The position numbers and the translations under genes were made by a program. The notes beneath the pieces were generated by a model that saw nothing but the letters and a program-made list of their open reading frames with translations, was not told the DNA's origin and made no database searches. DNA of 64,000 nucleotides, taken from Clonostachys chloroleuca. Its lineage: Eukaryota > Ascomycota > Sordariomycetes > Hypocreales > Bionectriaceae. Positions 11,099 to 21,507 of this stretch are shown here, piece after piece; position 1 is the stretch's first letter, and every line of letters starts with the position of its first letter. The DNA is taken from the NCBI GenBank assembly GCA_037952775.1, contig JBANAY010000003.1, positions 20,832,001 through 20,896,000 of the forward strand, written 5' to 3'.

Positions 11099-12276
11099 AT
11101 TGACAGTTTGGGGGCAACTGGGAGAGCTATAAGAGGATAAAAGTAAATAATTAGATGGTATAAGATCCGAGTTCACGATGGGAAAGCATCAAGTCGAGCT
11201 AGTAGCGGAGGAAAGTGAAGATGAAAATAAGAAAAATTGAAAACAATTCAACCCCGCCAAGAACTACCTATAGAATCAAAAAGGAAGGAACACAAAGAAA
11301 AAAATTAGTGCTTGCTGCATAGAGTCAAGTGACAGAGCTCCCATGTTGTTGTGCAACTGCAACAGTCAGAAGCCTCCGTCTCTGATGAGGGGGCGGGGTA
11401 CTTTTGCATACCAAATCAGAACTAATCCGCCGTCTTTCAGTGGCTACGCTAAAATTATCGGCCCAGGCACCTGAGCTTGGACTTGGCATCGTCGGAACTG
11501 CCCGATGGCCCTTCGGAGACGCCCTATCAGAGAAGAGTTCCAGATCCCATCGTCAGAGTTCTGCCTTTGAGTAACAGATCGATCTGAGATTCATATAGAT
11601 ATGAGAAGAGGGGGTTCAAATCATCGCAAAAAGGAGCCAATGAGGTGGGCGTCCCTCCACCTGATGATCAACTCGGTCAGCTGTTTCGAGCAATGGTCAT
11701 GTGTGACAGAGGTAGCTAGATTAGCGCAACGGTTTCATGAAAATAGTATATCTACTATGCCTTAAGATTAATGGAATGATGCAAATGAATTGTGATCTTC
11801 CTTGTATTCCAGAAATAATCAGGACTCAGGATCAAGTTGAGACCTCGCGTATGCTTCCCTCGTTGGTCAGGAAAATTCCGTTCATAAGATAGTAACCTCA
11901 TTCTTCAAACTCTGTAAAGAGTTTTGTGGTGTTATGGTGAGCTCAAACATGTCGAGATATATCCCAGCATCATGCTTTTGGGTTAAAAATCTCGAAGCTA
12001 GAAAGCTCTCAACCACAACAGCTTGTCAACTTATGCGGGCCCATCAAGAATTGAAGACTCCATTTATCCAGGGTCCCTTGCCCCAAGCCGGATGCGCGAA
12101 CATATGAACAACAAAAAAAGATGGTCGGTATTCGAAATATGTAGTTTGAAGATGCTTTTTGTTTTTTTCAGCGGGCAACACGGAAAAGAACAGGACGTCC
12201 AGTCCTTCAAGGCTATACTCCCCGAAAATCCCCTCCCCAATAATGTACTATACATAGTTCGACAAGTCGGCCTCTT
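11099..12276. other. Intergenic region
   Basis: AT-rich, with no coding region I can support. It serves as the promoter side of the minus-strand oxygenase and the 3' side of the complex I subunit gene. Confidence 0.6.
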
Positions 12277-13086
12277 CTATGCCTTAGCCTGGCGCTCCGC
12301 CTCCAGCTCCCGCTCCGCCTGCTGATAGTACTTGGCGGTATCAACACCGTGCTGGTTGTGGTTGACGAAGTTGAACCACGGCACAACGCCCATGAAGAGC
12401 GCTGAGAATCTGCTCTGGCGGGCAGCGACGCCCTGCATATGGGGAGTCAACCTGCTCTCGCCGTATAGCGTCTCTCCCTTCTTGACCCGGTCCACCATCT
12501 CGCGCATGTCCAGTTCGACCTCCCTAGCATTCTCAGTCGCACCGTAGAATCGCACTAGTTTGATCATCCTGCGTTAGTCAAAGTGTTCCCTGAGGGAGGG
12601 GGTCCTGCCGGGATACTGGGAAAATCGTACGGGCTGAGCGCTGATAGAAGTAGAGGAAACCACCGGCCAGACCGATGAATCCGGCGAGGCGCATGGCCTT
12701 GGGGAAACCGCCCTTTCCGGCGTGTGAGGGCGCAAACCTCTCAAGGGTAGCGAGGGCTACCGGAGCGAAGGCAGCAGCTGCACCTCCAGCAACATAATCA
12801 GAGGTTCTGGCATATCCGACCACACGCTTAAAATGCCTACTCCAATAGTTAATGCGACACATTCCATCTATAGCTTTCGGTTCATCGCGGCGATTCGGGG
12901 AACGGGGCATCGAGGCCGTGAGGTCGTTCGGGGAGCACATACGGGTCATTATCAATGAGCTATATCCTATTCGTCAGTAGCTGAATCACCCATTGAAGCA
13001 CCAATTCCTCCTCTACGTACCGGATATTTGGTCTGGATGGCCTTGCTAGGCCCCGCAAAGGTCTGTTTGGTCGTTGTGTCGGCCAT
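12277..13086 (-). CDS. nuo20.9: NADH:ubiquinone oxidoreductase 20.9 kDa subunit
   Basis: Four minus-strand exons (13086-13021, 12959-12943, 12836-12631, 12554-12277) join to 188 residues, the usual size of this accessory subunit of mitochondrial complex I. Exon 2 is only 17 nt. The last intron uses a CTAG acceptor 15 bases beyond an earlier AG; only the later site keeps frame and gives RSALRFYGATENAREVE. Recognisable parts are the N-terminal YPLIDNDPHFKRVVGYARTS stretch, two membrane segments in the middle (GGAAAAFAPVALATL, LAGFIGLAGGFLYFY), and the C-terminal block with PWFNFVNHNQHGVDTAKYY. The protein sits in the inner mitochondrial membrane as a structural subunit. No targeting presequence is evident, as is usual for this subunit. 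Confidence 0.87.
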
Positions 13087-13381
13087 TTTGCGATACCACT
13101 GCCGAGAAGGAAGTCCGTCTATCAGATCTCTATATCGTGAAGTCGTAGCATGGACGAATTGACCTTCGGTTAAGTTTAGTCATGTGATGAAGCTGGTGCA
13201 CGTGCTTTGTCACGTTTTTGCTTATGTAAGTGTCCATTAAACTGTGGACGCGTCCACTGCCAATGAGACGCGTCTGGATGTCTACATGTCGTGATAAGAT
13301 ATGAGGTTATGACCGTTCAGTACAGGCGTTGGCGTTTCGTTGCTCTTTCCATTCAAATTCGTCTCAATTGAAACTACAATC

Positions 13382-14350
13382 ATGTCCAAGACCGCTCCCG
13401 TACCACACGATGACCTCGATAACTACGACGTGGGAGACTTATCCGACGACCCGTTCCGAACACCCACCCCTCCACCGTCTAAAAAGCGAAAGGAAGCCGA
13501 CACAGGCCTTGGAATTGACACGGAAGTCGCGGTTCAGAAACGAGCGCGGGTCCCAAATATCAAACTTGATGAGGATAGGTACGTAGAGGCTTTCACTTGG
13601 AAGTTTATCCGGCCAAGTTGAAGCATCATCGTCCTAACAAACCTCTAACAACAGATTACTGGGCCCTGCTGGAATCCCGAAGCTGCAAACCCGCGCACGA
13701 AAGCTAAAGATCAAGGGCAAAGGTCACGAGTTCTCCGACGCCGCCCGGCTTTTATCATTCTATCAACTATGGCTTGACGACCTCTTTCCAAAGGCCAAAT
13801 TCCTCGATGCTCTTGCGATGGTGGAGAAGGCGGGCCATAAGAAAAAGCTCGTGACGGCAAGAAGTGAATGGATCAACAGCGGGGCACCGAAACCGACAAC
13901 TGCAGCTGATTTTCTCGACCTGGATGATAATGGCGACGCTGGGGTCTCGCAGGGGTCGACAGACAAAACTACCACAGGGGGGCAAGCATGGAAAGACCGA
14001 CAACACCTCCTGCGAGAAGGAACGAGGCTGATGGCGATGATGATCTGTATGGGGCAACACCGAGGGCAGCCAGGATAAACGTACCAATCCTGGGCGGGCC
14101 CGACCAGCCAGATGATAATGATCTGGAGGCACTCATGGCTGAAGCCGAAAATCATGACAAGACGAGGAAGAATCCGGTCGCTGATGACTTGGACGACGAG
14201 GACTTGGATGCGTTGATTGCTGAGGCAGAGGGGTTTGATGCTGGCCAAAAACCACCTCCATCAAAACCGATGGCAAACATAGCGAGGCATCAAGAGGATG
14301 AGTTTGCTGATGACGAGGCAGCACTACGGGAGATGGAAGAGATGTGGTAA
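13382..14350 (+). CDS. csm3: Csm3/Swi3 replication-fork protection protein, with one frame break
   Basis: Two exons (13382-13578, 13655-14350) encode about 297 residues. The Swi3 domain lies at roughly residues 65-145, starting [15 protein letters not shown] and including [38 protein letters not shown] and [10 protein letters not shown]. Swi3/Csm3 (TIPIN in animals) pairs with Swi1/Tof1 to stabilise stalled forks and transmit the S-phase checkpoint in the nucleus. The C-terminal third is acidic (repeated [20 protein letters not shown] segments) and probably disordered. Frame is lost within a run of six G (13977-13982): TTTGG before it and [16 protein letters not shown] after it lie in different frames. 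One more G joins them. No plausible intron spans the point. Confidence 0.83.
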
Positions 14351-14696
14351 TATGAATACGATTTACGATTTTCTGGAATGCATTTCACAGGATAAGCAGA
14401 CCAACTACATCTTCAAGACCTAGTTGGCTGGTCACAAGAGGGGTCGGCGTTGGAGATTCATACACAATCACAATGAACTAGTAGCGATGAAAGGAATTCA
14501 ATCAGGAACTTGATTTGCAAGTTGTATTTGTTGATACAGGGGATTTCAATAACCCTTCTATGAAGCCATGTCTCATCCTGGAGACCAGTCCGTTTTACGC
14601 CAGTTTACCTCCCTCCCGTAGTTCAACAAGGTAGCTCCAATAGACCTTTCAAAACGTTGGTCAAAGAAATCGTTTTTTCTCATTATAATAATAATT
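14351..14696. other. Intergenic between csm3 and hacA 3' ends
   Basis: AT-rich convergent spacer. No coding sequence is seen outside the neighbouring frames. Confidence 0.6.
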
Positions 14697-15024
14697 TCAA
14701 GCCAGTCGGCGACGTTTCGTGCTACCGCTGGGATCTTCAACTCCGTGTCTCTTCCCCGTTGATGTAATAGTATAGTGCTTGGTTGGTTGGTATTTCCCGC
14801 CATTGGGGACGCAACCCTCAGGTCCAAAGACTGCTACCATGCCGTCGCTTTCTTGCTGCCTCTTCTCCAACTTTCGGATTTCGACCTTTAGGGCCCATGA
14901 CAAGGTCATGAGGACTTCCTTGGAAGGCAAAGCAATATTTCTCAAACATTGTGTTAGCTCGCGATCGACTTCGCGCGTCTTCTTCGACTCGTTGAGCAAA
15001 TCTCGGACCTGAGTCTCGCGTCCT
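14697..15024 (-). other. C-terminal extension encoded only by unspliced hacA
   Basis: If the 20-nt Ire1 intron is retained, the hacA frame continues past the spliced stop and ends here, giving a 529-codon product. The extra tail looks protein-like: helical and charged (EGRETQVRDLLNESKK, WALKVEIRKLEKRQQ), ending in a basic STKRRRLA. It may be a genuine uninduced-form tail, an mRNA 3' UTR that happens to be open, or an unrelated overlapping frame. Confidence 0.4.
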
Positions 15025-16286
15025 TCAGACACCAACCGCAATGCCTCCATCGTCGCATCCAAAAGAGGACGCGCCAGATTGGGGCTGCTGGATAGGATTT
15101 TCCGAAGAGATTTGAGTCTCAAAGTCGTAGATTTGCGGCTCGAGGCCGAAGAAGTCTGCTGCGGCATCGTGGCTCGCTGCCATAAGGTCTGATACTGTGT
15201 TGTTCGCTTCGTCGGAGAGGATCTCGTTGATGTCGAGTCCGAATGTAGATTGGTGGAAGAAGCCGGTGGCAGAGTCACCAGCCAGATGATCGTCGTCAAG
15301 ATATGAGGATTCGGGAGAAGAGAGAAGCCCGCTTTCGAGGACATGGCGATCTGTGTTAATGGCCGCTGACAGGCCGAAAGAATCGTTGAAGCTGAAAGCA
15401 ACATCATCCTGAGCTGAAGACTGAATGCCAAGAGAGCAGATGTCCATGTCTGGGACGGGGTGAGAGACTGCGATGTCTCCATCGACAAATGACACGGCAG
15501 GTCGCACAACATCTCTGCAGGACGTTGTGTCATGTCGGTGGAGACGGTCTGCTCACCAGCGTCCAGAACTGGGATCTGGGTCTCGCTGGATTGCTTCAGG
15601 TCGTCTTCTGAGGGCTCTTGCTTGACATCATTAGACTCCGGTGAGGGAGAAAGTGAGGCTGGGTTGACGGTCTGTTCGGCGGGCTTGATGAGGTCATCAA
15701 GCATCTTCATGGTTGGCTCAAGGCCCTGACCGGCCTGGGCCCCGAAGAGCTCGGGCGACAGAGTCAGGTGGTTGTCCTTGAATGTGTCGGTGGAAGTTCG
15801 AGTAACGACCCCAGAATCAGAACGGAAGCGCCTGAGCTCTTCAACGAGCATCAGGTTTGCCTTCTGCGCGTTTGCCAAGAGAGACTCAAGCTCCTTGTTC
15901 CGCTTCTCCAGGGCCTCAACCTCCTGTCGCTTGCGCTCTCTGGATGACTGAGCGGCACGACGATTTCTTAATACGCGTTCCACTCGGCGCTGCTCCTTCT
16001 CATCCTCGGTCTTAGCCCGTTTCCTAGGAGGCAGGTTGGTCTTGGGTTCAGGGAGAACTTGGCCCCATGACTTGCGCTTCTTGGTGGGCTTCTTCTCAGT
16101 ACCGGGGGATGCTGGAGGGGTTGTGTCTTCCTCCTCGCCCATATGGTCGGGGCTGTGGTGGTCCTCGGCGGAAGACGAAGGCGTCATCATGGCCAGAGGG
16201 CTGATTGTAGATGTGGGTGTGGAAAACAAAGAGGAAAGATTCTCTGCCGGAGCGGAGAGGAACGACTCCGCTGGTGAGTTATCCAT
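15025..16286 (-). CDS. hacA: HacA, bZIP transcription factor of the unfolded protein response
   Basis: Starts MDNSPAESFLSAPAENL at 16286, with no conventional intron. After removal of the 20-nt unconventional intron (15498-15517) the product is about 413 residues, ending GASSFGCDDGGIAVGV, an ending that resembles Trichoderma Hac1 as I remember it. Residues about 67-95 carry the conserved KKRKSWGQVLPEPKTNLPP block. The basic region follows (RNRRAAQSSRERKR), then a leucine-zipper coiled coil (LEKRNKELESLLANAQ). HacA binds ER-stress response elements in the nucleus and induces chaperone and secretion genes. In the known pathway Ire1 cleaves the mRNA under ER stress and a tRNA-ligase-type activity joins it, swapping the C-terminus. 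Here unspliced and spliced frames differ from residue 257 onward. Two upstream ORFs in the leader suggest added translational control. Confidence 0.95.
15498..15517 (-). promoter_or_regulatory. hacA: 20-nt unconventional (Ire1-type) intron of hacA
   Basis: On the minus strand the interval is bounded by CTG|CAG on the 5' side and CTG|CCG on the 3' side, and measures exactly 20 nt, the size known in filamentous fungi. Excision joins ACACAACGTCCTG to CCGTGTCATTTG and moves translation into the frame reading RPAVSFVDGDIAVSHPV. The 5' site sits in a 7-nt loop (CTGCAGA) closed by a nine-pair stem (CACAACGTC with GATGTTGTG, one G-U). The 3' site is in a weaker hairpin (loop CTGCCGT). It lacks GT-AG ends, so the spliceosome is not expected to remove it. 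Confidence 0.93.
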
Positions 16287-16414
16287 ATTACTGTGTAACG
16301 ATCGCTGGGGATGATCGATCTGTGTAACAGCTGAGACGGGTTCAAGTCGAGCTTGTGTAATAAAATGTGGATTGGGCGGATGGATGGCTGCTTGCTGGAT
16401 TTTGGGGGGAACTG

Positions 16415-16474
16415 TCAGGTCAAGGCCACTTTAATGGCAGTATGTCTATTGTTGCATGACAGGCAGCAGTCCAT
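16415..16474 (-). promoter_or_regulatory. hacA: Upstream ORFs in hacA leader
   Basis: An ATG 188 bases upstream of the hacA start opens a 19-codon frame (MDCCLSCNNRHTAIKVALT, stop TGA). Nested inside it, in another frame, is a 3-codon mini-ORF (MQQ, 16457-16446). Short upstream ORFs in long leaders of fungal hac1/hacA mRNAs are known to repress translation until a shorter transcript is made. Whether this leader is transcribed through here is inferred. Confidence 0.5.
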
Positions 16475-19182
16475 CCAACCTTGGGGTGTGAGTCAGCGCT
16501 GGGGCGACGAAGCGAGTGTGTGACTCAATGACGATGGGAAAAGAGACTAAGAAGTGTCTTCTTGATGAGAACAGCGTGTCCTGAGAGCCAGGTGCCTGAG
16601 CCTAAGGAAGCAGATCAGATGTGGGTGGAAGGGGACCTTTAAATGCCACCTGTCCAGATTGTGCCTCCAGCTGAGAGAGTCCAGGGGGGCGACCGATCCT
16701 TACGTAAGGATGCGGGGCGCTGCGTACTTGTGTCACCTGTTCCCACCACTCAGGAGCCCCCCAGCAGCCATGCAGGAAGGAACCTTTCAGGAGGCACCTT
16801 CCTTAGATTCCCAAAAAAGGGGGGTGGGCCCCGCCATGGCCTCATCCTCCACCCAATTCACCTCAGCGCCCCAGTGCCTCGCATTCCCAGCCCACCCACC
16901 AAGTCCCCAGCGAGGTTGGCTCTCGGTGGCACATCATCATCCCTCTTGGGACTTTGACTAGCCCGTGCTATTTCTGTAGTCAGAGCTAATAATCCGTCTC
17001 AGAGTTCAGGACCGGCGGCCAATGAAGGGGCCGCCAGGAACACCCTTTTTGCTCCCGGCTTACTCAACCCCATCATCAGTTAGTTCGCAAATACGCTCTT
17101 TGAAGAGGCCGTATCTGCGGACCAGAAATTACTTTTCCTAGCAGGAATGCGGCCTCTCGCCGACCTCGTCTGCAGGCGTGGCATATACGCGACGAGGTGG
17201 GTATCCAAGGCAAATACCTACCGAGATGTCGGGTAAATTACACCCAGGCAATAGTGTGTTACCTACCTACCTGATTCTCATACCAGTTAAAGGCGATCCG
17301 GACCAAACAACAGAGACCAAAAGGGGGCATGTTCGGTAGTTACGGGGCGCGGGCCACTCGGAAGGGCTCGAGTCTTCCCATCCCTTCCTTCCTTGTTAGA
17401 CAAGCCTCCGATAACCTCTTTTCAAGGGATGTCCGATGTCCACAGACGGCTGCACATCTCACTGGCCCCCAGCGGGGGACGTTGTTCCTAGCGGCCCGCC
17501 CTGATTGGCGGACGTTCCAGGTCGTTTGCCAACGTGTCTGAGGGAGGATACATTAACTAGATAGTCTTCGAGGATGCACCTTCGTGCTTCCGTACATCAT
17601 AGTGGAGGGGCTTGAGCACCTCCTGACCGCCATCACACTCAGTACCTGCCTCACGGCTAATCTATGCTGCTTCCTACCGGCACCTTACACTTTCGGATGC
17701 AGGGGGTCCGCCATGACCGTGGGTTCTCGTGCAAAAGCTTGAAGCCTAGAAACTTCCACTCGGAACTTGGCCAGCGTCCCCGCCCAAACACACCAAAACA
17801 GCACACGCTTACGTACGCCGCAGCATGTTGTGCGAGCCAACGGCATGATAGGCCTGAGCGGCAAAGCTAGCGCTCGTAGTCAGCGCTGGCAACACACTGG
17901 CGCTGGGTCCTGATGTAAGGCGCAGCAAGATGCTGCCCAGGAGGTTATGGCGTGCCTCGGATCCAATCCGCGCACCAATACGGTATTTTAGCTCGTGAGT
18001 CGGTCGATGCTTGATAAGATACGATGGGACCGTCTGCTGCTCAGCCACCAACAGTTAAGCATTCTGACTGCATCAAGTGGGTGGGCATGTTTATGCATGC
18101 ATACATAGTATTCCTATTCATAGCACTAGGGGCATCATGATACGCACATCAATCGCTGATCCCATCCTCCTGTTCCCGGCGTGCTGAGTTTTCTGGCTCG
18201 TCTCGTTGACGTTCTGGTGCATTAGTTGCCAACTCAAGTCTCCTCCTTGCAAGCCTCTCGAGCAGGATTGACCGAAGATCATGCAGTGGGGTTCGCGTCC
18301 CAGACATGCTACGTGGAGCCTGTAACAATTAATACGGGCTTCTCCATATTCAGGAGTGCCCAATCCTGGTTCATTAGAGCGATCCATCCCATCATCCATC
18401 GATCCTGACTGAGTCCAGAGCTTTCTATCGCCCCATAGCAGCCAGCCAACCAGCTTGTTGGTGGAGGGAGGAGCGCATTCCTCTAGGCCAGTGATGGATT
18501 TCAAGTTACATACAGATTAAGGTAACAACAATGCTAGCGGTAGGATTCAGTTCCAACCACCCTTAAACTACAAACTCTCAGAAAGATAGAATAGAAGGGG
18601 TAAAAATTAACAATAACAATAACAATGTATTAGGTGCGCAAGACAAGATCTTCAGCACGTAACGAAGCCCCTGTTTCGACTCCATGTATCACTATTTGGT
18701 GCTATTGTATCAATAAAATTATCACCCTTGCGCTACTAATGGTGAACACCAATCAACGGCCTAGGGCTCTGTTATCAATCGCGGAGCCCTCGCTCCCCGT
18801 CCAAGAATAATCACACCGGATCGAACACCCATTTGGTGGGTTAATAACGTGATGATAGTCTTGCATATACACGAACCTAAGCAAGAACTATCGCCGTGGT
18901 CACCCACTGACCCTGTTCGGCCCGGATGATTTGCCAAAGAGCGGCCCGCCCACCAAGCTCCCTTTTTAAGTGAGTCGGAGGACACACGAGTCTCCGATGG
19001 CCCCGAGATAGAAGGAAGGACCCCTCGAAGATCCCGCTCGGGCTATTCATTCCATCCACACGCCGTCTCTCTGGTGCTTAAGTTTGCCAAACACGAGAGG
19101 AATTAGCATTCCGCCGGCCCCGGGCAACAAAATGTTGATTCTCGTATCCTCACAGAGTTTCACGGAGCATCCGGCCCGTTTA

Positions 19183-19208
19183 GTCGTCGTAATTTGTCGT
19201 CGTAATTT
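19183..19208. repeat. 13-bp tandem duplication
   Basis: Two adjacent perfect copies of GTCGTCGTAATTT in non-coding DNA. It is likely replication slippage; no function is evident. Confidence 0.7.
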
Positions 19209-19575
19209 GATTGATCCATGACACTCATCTCCGAAGCAACTCCTCCACATTGCGAGTACGGAGTCGTATGTATTGAATTCAGTTTCAATCGGTGCTGCCT
19301 GCTCCAATTTTGGGTACTTCGCTTCATGCCGAAAGGGTCTCCGGGAACGTGCAATTCATCTTACCGTGGGACCCGAAGGATTCCCACCGTTCAATTTGTT
19401 TCATCATTGTAACAGGGACTCCCTCACATTTGAAATTAGTTTTACAACAGACACAACCCTCATGGGATTCCTATCAATAATCAGGTAGCACACGAGCAAG
19501 ATAGGAGTAGCTATAGCCTATTAGTACATATCAGCCGTCTTTCCAGCAATTCCGATATCCCCAAATACAAGCCAT

Positions 19576-20158
19576 TCACAAGGGATCCCAATTCCCGTTT
19601 CGGCCTTTGATGATTCCCTCAACTTCCGAGGTCACCCACCCTCCGTAGAAATCACCTGGCTGCGCCTTGACCTTTTCTCCGTCCACGAAGCACTCCCATG
19701 GGCCCGCGTACAGTGACAAATAGCCCTTGATGGCCGCGAAGCCGTCCGTGGGACGTTCGTACGACCAGATGCGGTTCGACACAACGCTTCCGTTCAGCGG
19801 GGACTGAACGGTGTAATAAGTTGCCGCGCCTTTCCACTCACACCAAGTTTGCCTGTCGGTCGGGGTGAGAGGGATCTTGATGGAGGAAGGCGGGAGGTAG
19901 TAAGCTATTGAGCAGGTTATTACGAGTCTTCAATGTTTCGATCTCCCGCGCCACTGTCTTCCTCATCCCCAGGTCCAAAAGACGGAATGGTCAGTAAGAC
20001 GCACTTGGCGGGTGGTGCGTTTCCAGCACCCAGTAGGCATTCTCTGTGTTTGCAATTTCCTGCCCTTCCCAAATGACCTTGATATGTCTTGATACCTGCT
20101 CGAGGCGCGGCGGGCGAGGGAAACTCTGCACGTTCAGCTTCTTCGGCACATGCACCAT
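19576..20158 (-). CDS. DUF427 domain protein
   Basis: Two exons (20158-20005, 19904-19576) give 160 residues. The intron is 100 nt with a GTGCGT donor; the join reads THHPPTYYLPPSSIK in frame. The product matches the compact beta-rich DUF427 fold seen in bacteria and fungi: RHIKVIWEGQEIANTENAYW near the N-terminus, TWCEWKGAATYYTV in the middle, and YLSLYAGPWECFVDGEKVK with PGDFYGGWVTSEVEG at the end. The biochemical role of the family is not established to my knowledge. No signal peptide or membrane segment is present, so it should be cytosolic. Confidence 0.85.
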
Positions 20159-20516
20159 TTTGATTTTTGCTTGGGTAATAATGGGAAATCCAAGTGCCCG
20201 AGCCTCGGACTCATAGAAATTGTCTAGCTATCCAAGCTCTCTATGACGAGGCCAAAGTTAGACGCTCTCCTCCTGACATCATGTCGCTGCCCTCTGTGGC
20301 TTGGCCAAGCTAGAGGCAGAAGTGTGGCTATGCTGCAGCCTCTTCAGCCACAGCCCGGAACCAGTGGCCTAGACCCTCCAGTTGCGTCACGCCCCTCCTC
20401 TTTATCAGGTTTGCCAGTCCACTCCACATCGCCATCCCTCCATATCGACTTCTCGCTCTGCAGAAAACCCGTTCCCATCACAGCCAGACCCCCGTAACAA
20501 GCCCTTCGCTGCCATC
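20159..20516. other. Divergent promoter region
   Basis: 358 bases separate the divergently transcribed DUF427 and did2 genes and must hold both promoters. The did2 side is C-rich. No discrete element is identified. Confidence 0.6.
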
Positions 20517-21200
20517 ATGTCGAACCGCCAGCTCGCCCGCGACATGCAAGTCGAGTTCCAGGCCCGCTTCCAGGCCAAGCAGGCCCGTCGCGAGGCACAA
20601 AAGGCCGCTAAGCAGGATCCCATCCTCAAGAAGCAGATCCAGGAGCTGCTCAAGAAGGGAGAGACCCAGAAGGCCTACCAAAAGGCAAAGATCCTCCTTT
20701 CCAAGCAGGCCCTCGCCCAGCAGATGGATTCGGTCGCCGACATGGCCGAGCTCCAGTCATCGCAGATCCAAGCCAACAATGCGATGAATCGCATGACGCA
20801 CATGATGGGCCAGTCATCGCGGGTTATGAACGTCGCCCAGAAGAACTCGAACCCCGAGAAGGTGTGCATTCCCACTATTTTCGCTTTGGCTTATTTGATC
20901 AGTCGGACTAACGCTTGAAACCAGACCCTCGTGACGCTCGAGCAATTCAAGCAGCAAAACGAGGAATACGCCATGTCCAACAGCATATACCAGGACGCCA
21001 TGACACAGTCAACATCCGCACAGGTCCCTGAGGATGCCGTGCATGAGCTGCTCGGCAAGCTTGCCGACGATGCGGGTCTTGAGCTCAGCAAGGAACTCAA
21101 CCAGGCTACTCCCTCCAACGCCGAGCCTGCCCAAGCCAACGAGCCATCGGCCGAGGAGGAGGACAGGCTCCAGCAGAGGCTGCGTGCCCTTCGTGCGTAA
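20517..21200 (+). CDS. did2: ESCRT-III-associated protein Did2 (CHMP1/Vps46)
   Basis: Two exons (20517-20861, 20925-21200) encode 206 residues, the usual Snf7-family size. The basic N-terminal half starts MSNRQLARDMQVEFQARF and is helical and Lys/Arg/Gln-rich. The C-terminal half is acidic (PEDAVHELLGKLADDAGLE) and closes with a MIT-interacting helix (EEEDRLQQRLRALRA), the feature by which Did2/CHMP1 recruits the AAA ATPase Vps4 to endosomal ESCRT-III. It acts in the cytosol and on endosome membranes in multivesicular body sorting. The intron is 63 nt, between AAG and ACC codons. Confidence 0.88.
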
Positions 21201-21507
21201 GCCTGTACACCTACACTGTGTTTATCGATGAGTTGGCGCTGGCATAACGATTATGGGATATGGTTGATTGCAAATGCTTGTTCGGGGTGGTGTTTTCTTT
21301 TACATGGGTCGGCGTTGAGCGTTTGTTACTACTCTGCAGGGTGGGTTTGGCTCATTCTCTCTTTGTCCTATAGCCGATACAAACTCTCTTTCTATTCCCT
21401 GATACATTTCTCAGGTATTACAAATTAAGACATGTCCAAGCTAGCCTACTAGCTACACTTGCAACCAGATAAAATGCAAGATGCTTTTTTGAATTCATGA
21501 CATTCGT
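21201..21507. other. Intergenic, convergent 3' ends
   Basis: T-rich 3' flanks of did2 and ski2; nothing else seen. Confidence 0.6.

Larger units (their letters stand above)
16287..19575. other. 3.3-kb intergenic region, hacA leader and promoter
   Basis: No supported gene; the short frames have no domain content. It holds the hacA 5' leader with two upstream ORFs, an imperfect (AACAAT) microsatellite near 18608-18625, and a 13-bp perfect tandem duplication (GTCGTCGTAATTT twice, 19183-19208). The right end is the 3' flank of the DUF427 gene. Confidence 0.55.

Noticed and set aside
11600..11640. GGTTCAAATC motif resembling a tRNA B-box
   Set aside because: No acceptor stem or A-box is found around it.
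16643..16961. Overlapping 100-codon frames near the hacA leader
   Set aside because: They lie in two frames of the same GC-rich patch, lack domains, and sit in the probable promoter.
17530..17540. CAACGTGTCTG as a possible unfolded-protein-response element upstream of hacA
   Set aside because: It resembles but does not match published UPR element consensus motifs closely enough, and single short matches are expected by chance in 3 kb.
18600..18630. AACAAT microsatellite as a CRISPR-like or centromeric repeat
   Set aside because: It is only about three units in non-coding DNA, and CRISPR arrays are not expected in fungi.
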